64,000 nt of DNA, taken from positions 2,985,832 to 3,049,831 of the forward strand of contig NC_061076.1 in the NCBI RefSeq assembly GCF_021917145.1, read 5' to 3'. The position numbers and the translations under genes were made by a program. Source of the stretch: Hypomesus transpacificus. Lineage: Eukaryota; Chordata; Actinopteri; Osmeriformes; Osmeridae. This document shows, piece by piece, positions 57,680 through 64,000 of this stretch (position 1 is the first letter of the stretch; each line of letters opens with the position of its first letter). The notes below the pieces were generated by a model that saw nothing but the letters and a program-made list of their open reading frames with translations, was not told the DNA's origin and searched no databases.

Positions 57680-60067
57680 GGGTACTGACCAATCCTGGTG
57701 TTCAGCATGTTTTTTTCCCCCAACCTCCCCATAATATACTTAGAATTGGCATTCTGTCGATGTGAGGGGCTGTGCCAGAAATCGTCTGGGCAGAGTCAAA
57801 CCACTTCAGGAAGGCAGTGTCTGTGGGCCCAGCTGGGCCAGCTCCCTCTCTCCGCACCCCCCTAACCAAACCCCCCGGCGCCCACATCGATAATGGCGCG
57901 GGCCATAATTATGAGATCCCGTTTCAACCTCATACTTCAATGTGTAGGCCTAGTTCTTCCCCCAAGTCCTTCCCCCTTCCTGCCTCACACGAGAGAATAC
58001 TGCTCACCCACTCAGACGCTGGTCACATACTGTGGACTATTTCGATCCTGAACTAAAAAGAGAAGCGTCTACTCCTTCCCTCTCCTTCCTGAATCGCACT
58101 ACAGAGAAGAAAAGACAGGGGGCAGGGGGTAGACTCAGAGGTAAGTGGTGTGGGCATGTGTGGGGCAACCCTGAGGGGTGTGGAGCAGATCATCAGACCA
58201 TGCCGTGGGGGTGGATGGAAGGCAGGACCGGGAGGGCCACTGGACAGACTTGATTGTTTCCAGGCTTTGAGGAAATGCTGACACCAGAGAAGGTCAAAGG
58301 GTTAGTGACCAATCTTGTTTCATTAGCAGACCCTGCCATGTTGTTGCAATTAGCCGGAGCACACAGCAGGACAGCAAGCTGTCTCTTTTCAGATTTTCTT
58401 CCTCTTGATCAAACCCAAAGATGACAGATACCGATATGCATGCAGGTATTCCGTCTTCTTTGAACGTTCATGGATTTAATGGATCTAGAGAACTGGGTAG
58501 GAACGGTGACCTATAGGTGTTATCGTTCAGTGCTTCAATCACATCAATCCCGCGGGAACTGCAAGAGGAGGCAAGAAGGTCATGACAGAAATCCCAAATC
58601 AAACACAGTCATCGCTCAGGCTTTACATTCTTCTTTTCAAACCTCACATGCTCTGAAGCAAATTCTCAATTTGACCCTTTCGGTTTTCCGACTGTCTCGC
58701 ACACCCACATCCCTGTCTCCTCCTCCCTCCCCATCTCCACCCGCCCCTGCCCTCTCTCAATTTTCTCACACCCTCTGGCAGATTTCCTGGCAGGAACGTC
58801 CGTTTGTCCAACAGCCTGTCTCCGTCTGTCCTGGTGGTCAGCTGCAGGGCCTTTGGCTCGCCTGTTGCTGCTGTTGCTGGGGTGACCGGGGTATTTTGGT
58901 CGGGCGTGTGGAGCCGCTGGGCGCCCCCGGCGGGGTCAGAGGGGGGCTGACTGGACTTGATGCAGGAGTGATGCTGATGGGGACAGGCAGGCCGCGAGAC
59001 AGCCCCACTTCCTGTGAAGGGCAGCAGCAAGTCACGCTAGTCAGCTCTCCTCGCATCAACCCTGCCACCCACCAGACACACACTTGGACACACTCCTCAC
59101 GCTGGGCTCTGCAGAGCCTGGGGAAGACAATCAATGTTCCACTCGCCTTGAGACTGCCTGGATGTACTTGTCCGCAAACGTTTCCCGCCTCGACATCGTA
59201 TGGATCGGGCAAACTGAATATTGTGGAACCTCTCTTCCTTCCTTCTAACTTCAGGACCAGTCAGACGGGTTTGAGGTATACACACAGCAACAACACTGGA
59301 TTCTCTCAATATGTCAAAATGTTCTTTTATACATTGCTCATGTGTTCCTGGCCTCCAGCTATCCCTCCTTCTGTGGATAGTCCACCCAGGAATGCAGGAC
59401 TCTCAGAGCTGGACCCTCACCCGGCCTCTCTCTTCACTGGGTGTGTGTGTGTGTTTAAGTGAGTGCGGGTGTGTGTATGTGTGTGTCTTGTTTGCCAAAT
59501 CCCTTAAGGAGCCCAGGGCTCCCTGTCTGCCTGACCCCTCCTACCAGAACACGGAGTGAGATGAAAACAACCACATCATGTTCACTTCCATGAACAAAAA
59601 CAACTCCTACACAAGCAACGTAGACAAGTTAGAAAACTTCCAAAACGCTGTGCCCCTTTTTTTATTGATCCGAAAGAATTGATCACCCTCCATTGTCTCT
59701 TTACAAGGGTCTCTGTCCTACTGGTGCATTCACCACAATTGAATAGAACAGCTTTGCTAAACTCAAGCGCTGCTTCAGTCAATCGAGAACTAGTAGAATG
59801 TTTACTGGAACTTCAAGGTTCTATGAATAATCCCCAGAGCCATGGGGGAACGGGGAAGGAACTGGGTGAACAGCGGAACAGAGCTGGATGACGTCCTCCC
59901 TCCCATAGTGACTCATGTTGGGAAGCAGAGAAGGGGATCAGAGCATGAAAACCCACACAGACACAGAGACATCAAGTCACGGCAACGCTGCACAGCCCAG
60001 CACACAGACAAAGACAATCTAGCAAGCAGGCAGATAGACCAGACCCTAGGCAGAAAAACAGGAAGGC

Positions 60068-60071
60068 AGGC

Positions 60072-60116
<45 letters not shown>

Positions 60117-60117
60117 G
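60068..60117. repeat. (GACA)n microsatellite
   Basis: About 12 copies of GACA within a longer region of degenerate CAGACAGG-type sequence (60040-60210). Confidence 0.95.
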
Positions 60118-61251
60118 GAAGACAGACAAACAGGAAGTCAGAACTAGAGGGCAGACAGACGGGAAGTCAGGCACACAGATCCACAAGCAGACAGACAGGC
60201 ACAGTATATCTAACCGTCAGCAAAGGCTGGAGAGACGCAGTCTTGGAGAGGATTTCTCTGCCCAGTGAGCCCAGCATGGTTTTAGAAGGTCAGACTAAAC
60301 ACAACCATGAAAGGTCCCGTGGTACCTTAGCTACCCTCACTCTGTGTTCACCTCAAGTCAACTCTTCAGGCAATTCTGAATTCAGAGTCAATGGGCTTGA
60401 AACTGAAATTACGTCCGTTTTCAATTGGGCTTCAACACTACAAAGAATGAGGAATAGGGAAGGAGGAAAGACAGAAAGAGAGAAGGACAGCAGGCAGGGT
60501 GAGGAACTGAAAATTAGAGAGAGACGGAAAGATTGTACTATAAACTGTGAGAAAGTGAGAGAGATCTTCTCACACTGGAGAACAACATTGCTTTGACACT
60601 TGTTTCACATGAGGGATGTTTAAACTCTCACATTGTGCGTTTCACTCACACTCTGAACCACACTCTGTGTGCGTGTGTGTGTGTGTGTGTTTGCCTGTGC
60701 ACGCTACAATAAGCTTGCAAGGTATTCAGACAGATTGCGCCCTGGCAATCACCTACTTTAAAAGTAAAAACCCAATCTGTTGTTAACGGTCTTTCCATCC
60801 TCTATTAATGAGATGATCCTCCCCTGAGAACATTCAACAAGCCAAAGTGCACCAAACAACTTACTAATTACGGGACCACAGAGAGGTAGCGGTCAATGCT
60901 ATCGAGCAACACGAAAGAGCAGCGAATTATAGGCTGTACTAAATATGTCCGTTACAACACAATCCCCTTTATAAAAAGGCCTGTTTCTTTTTACTGTGCG
61001 TCATGAAAACATTCAATACATGTAGTAACTCATTGGCACTGGGAGCCCATTGGAGCAGGACTAAGTGGTGATAAATCCTCAGCTGCCCATTGGTAGGGTG
61101 GATTCCTGAGAGGATCTCCAGATCCCCTCCCCTGAAGCAGCCTCCTTCATCTGCTTCATTCCCCCGTTATCCTTCTTACTGTCCTTCCCCATGCATCTCC
61201 AAAGGGGCCAATTATTTCTTGTACATCCCATCTCAAACATGACGTGTGTGT

Positions 61252-61312
61252 GGGTGGGGGGGGGGGGGGGGGGGGAGGGGTAAGCGTGGGGGGGGGGGGA
61301 GGGGTAAGCGTG
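61252..61312. repeat. Duplicated G-run block
   Basis: A G run of about 20 followed by AGGGGTAAGCGTG is repeated once with a G run of about 12. The two copies share the same non-G spacer, so this is a tandem duplication of a G-run block. It has G-quadruplex potential. Confidence 0.85.
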
Positions 61313-63930
61313 TTACTGGATGCTCTTAGGAAGTTGAGACGTATCTGATTGTGTGGGTCAGGACTCGTCATGTTCGGCTGTCCTTGATTGCGGTGATGAG
61401 GTTCCGCCTCACCATCGCCTGGATGATGGTCTCTAACGAGCATCGTGTTAGCCCCCCTATTCTCTCTTTCAGATGTTTAAGTGCTCTCATCTCCTGACCA
61501 GCCAGCTCTCTCCTTGTAGTATCTCACCTTAGAGTTGTCTCATTTCCAAAACGCCTTGCATACAGCCTCAACTCATTTTCACAATGTCTAATCCTCTGTG
61601 GAAATCAGTCAGAAAGGGTTAGAGAGGAAGGAAGACTACTGCATGTGGTTAAGAGTTTGCCTTCTCAGAAGTCTATTTTCCCTTCTGTTGTAAAGCTGTG
61701 ATCTGTGCCGTGGGGACCTGTTTTAAAGGTCAGTTTATCAGCCCCTGTTCACTATAAAGTTGCTCCATTTGATGACAGGAACACCTTCCGAACAAACTGG
61801 AACACACAAAAAACACCCAGCTTGTCTACAGTGTGCTGACCAATTAGGGATAGCCTGAGGGCGGTTCCTGGAAGCTCCAGAACAATCGTTTAATCCTATC
61901 TACTAATGGATATCTGTTCTACTAAAGGTATTGCTCATCACCGGACTTTGTTTCCACATCAACTGATGTTTAATCTAATAGCATTAGCGGTTCCCATCTC
62001 CACTCTGAAGGGTAGGCATGTTTGGACCTGACCTGGATAGTGCAGCGTGGTGGCTGTTTGCCCAGTAGAGGACTTGGTGTGGAGGGGATAGCTGCAACCA
62101 GGGCTCGCAACTCACAACAACTCACTGTCCCAGTATTGTCCCAAAGTGCAAACCCAAACTGAACTTGACCTGTCCCAAAATGTAAATTCTTATGTTAGCT
62201 GGTAGCTAGCTAATTTACTCATGACAGACGGCCACTGTTTGACAAAGAGCAAGCGCGCACCGTGGAGCAGTGCATAACACATGGCAGCGCTTGTAATGTG
62301 AATACATTGTTCATAGTTTATGGAATTTTAAGCTAGAGCTAAATGTGGTGATATGTTTCACCCCCCTTGTGTTTAAATGTGTTGAACCACTGGTGTATGC
62401 GTTTTATATTGTTATGGTCTATTGTCAAGCAGTCGTCCCAAAGTCTGTGTTGAACTGTCCCAGACATCTTTTTCATCGTCCCCGGCAGGCCGGCACGACG
62501 CGAATCCGTTCATTACGAGCCCTGGCTGCTGCTACGACTACATCAACACCTGGGTTACTTGATTTCTCTCCCTCCATAAACTCTTTCTCTGCATTGTCTG
62601 TTGTGCTAGCCACCACCGACGCTGCGGAGAGAAGAGATTGATACTGGAAAACAATTAAGGCATGACTAGTGGTGCTGTACGCTGCAACCTCAGGGGAAAC
62701 GATCTATCACCGCCTGAACATCATCTGACAAAGGCAGCTGTTTGTTACCCCTTCCCACAATAAGCCAACTGCCTGGGCTGACTAAGCGAGCGAAGGAGGA
62801 ATTCTCCTGGCTTCGTACGCGGTCTTGACAGGACTTCCATGCATGTCTATATTCCCCCATATGTGTTTCCTCTCCCTATTCAGCAGACAGCTTTCCCTGA
62901 TCTACTGCTCCCGTCAGAGGCAATGCTCCAGGCCGCGGTGTGAGACATGGGGCTGCTCCACAGCGGTGTTTCCTGTCTGATCTGGTCCTAACATAGGATC
63001 TAGTAGTCACTAGTGTCTGACAACAGGGCTTCCGAGGTGAAGCAATATAGGCTACTCACAAGAGCAATGCTCCACAGACCGACGTGTTCGTCACTAACAG
63101 ATGCCAGTGACAGAGACAGAGAAGAAAGGCAGAGCTGATTAAGAGAAAATGTCATCCTGCCAATCCTTTGGCATGTATCTCAGTGGCATTTAGCATCCAC
63201 CTTGGCAATAAGATATCTATGTGATATGACAGTCTGAGGGCAGGTGGAGGAAGAGAGACAGAGAGAGAGGGAGAGTGAGGAAAGAAAACTGAAAGGTGAC
63301 AGATTCTATCAGTGTGATCAAATGGAAGCTAACCCTTTACTCCCAGAACCTGAAACTTAAGCCAGTGAGGAGTCAGAGTTATAGTTGCAGCTCCAGCAGT
63401 ATATGAAGCCTCTCGGGTTATAAATACACTTTAGGGTTGCGATAAATACACTGGAGGGTGGGGATAGAGAGACAGAGAGATAATGATAGAGAGACAGAGA
63501 GTGCCAGTCAGAGAGACAGAGAGAGGAAAACGAAACGAAAGATAATGACAGAGTTAGAGATTAAGAGAGTTAGGGAGATAAAGAGAGACTGAGGAGTGAC
63601 TTCCCACGGTTTGCAGCTGAAATTGCAGAGTTTAATCAGTTAACTTCAGATGTGAAACCATGCATTGTTTTAGGTGATAAAATGTAAACAGTGGAACTAG
63701 CATTGGATTTTGTCTTTAATTTGCATTACAGAAAAAAAATCACAGTATACCAAGCAGTTGAAACCTCTTGTAGTAATAGTATCTTACATATTGTATATTA
63801 TTTGTAATGTACATTACATGTGTATGTATGTATATTATTATTATTATATTTTATTTCCATTACTGTCATAACAACTGTTATTATTGTTATTTATTTTTAC
63901 AAATGTAAGTGTTATCATAATTCGCATATT

Positions 63931-64000
63931 TGTTCAAAAGAGAGAGAGAGAGAGAGACAGAGAGGGAAAGAGATAGAGACAGAGAGGGAGATAGAGAGAA
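63931..64000. repeat. GA-rich repeat at window edge
   Basis: GAGAGA and GAGACAGAGAGGGA-type purine-rich sequence running to the last base. Similar purine-rich sequence lies at 63440-63600. Confidence 0.85.

Larger units (their letters stand above)
54848..64000 (-). other. Probable plcl-like first intron
   Basis: The acceptor before the large exon (TTATTTCCCCAG) shows that an upstream exon exists. In vertebrate PLCL genes that exon encodes the basic N-terminal tail and lies far away. No matching exon is recognised up to the window edge. The stretch holds two minisatellites, a GACA run, G runs and GA runs. Confidence 0.6.

Noticed and set aside
58470..59462. 330-residue open frame on the plus strand
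   Set aside because: It has no recognisable domain, is compositionally mixed, crosses GC-rich intronic sequence and ends in a GT repeat. It shows no start or splice context of a real gene.
62345..62641. 98-residue plus-strand frame, possible transposon remnant
   Set aside because: No transposase motif, terminal repeats or target-site duplication could be recognised.
63526..63541. Second ISRE-like sequence GAAAACGAAACGAAAG
   Set aside because: It lies in a long purine-rich GA region with no gene start nearby, so a chance match is more likely.

Overview
This window looks like teleost fish DNA. Genes are split by many short GT-AG introns, the proteins read as vertebrate orthologs, and simple repeats are dense. 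At least five copies (plus one fragment) of a tRNA-derived SINE ending in the 'CTCTGGATAAGAG.GTCTGCTAAATGAC' type tail are present. I cannot name the species. The sequence contains one 100-N assembly gap (41613-41712). All coordinates and splice sites were read by eye. Every listed exon was joined by checking splice dinucleotides and reading phase. || Layout: all five recognised genes lie on the minus strand, so transcription runs from high to low coordinates. 1-6377: repeats and intergenic DNA, with one unassigned exon-like stretch on the plus strand. 6378-9966: dhx58 (LGP2), complete, 11 coding exons, 680 aa, with an ISRE-like element about 200 bp upstream. 12447-17357: kat2a (GCN5), complete, 18 exons, 797 aa. 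19340-22284: rab5c, complete, 5 coding exons, 219 aa. 27777-41328: kcnh4-like (Elk-type) potassium channel, complete, 16 exons, about 1220 aa. 45749-54847: three exons of a PLCL/PRIP-type inactive phospholipase C. Its first exon must lie beyond the window, and its last exon is either in the N gap or not recognisable. 54848-64000: probably the long first intron of that gene, carrying large minisatellites. || The dhx58-kat2a-rab5c-kcnh4 order matches human 17q21. Human 3p24 carries the ohnologs KAT2B, RAB5A, KCNH8 and PLCL2. A PLCL gene next to kcnh4 here is therefore best explained as a third PLCL ohnolog kept in fish and missing from the human 17q21 block. Its active-site pocket has lost more catalytic and calcium-ligand residues than human PLCL2. 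The genes do not form one pathway: they are an antiviral RNA sensor regulator, a chromatin acetyltransferase, an endosomal GTPase, a neuronal K+ channel and an inactive PLC scaffold, held together by ancient synteny. I found no wholly new gene system. The most interesting items are the PLCL ohnolog, the regulatory motifs, and repeats packed against splice sites.
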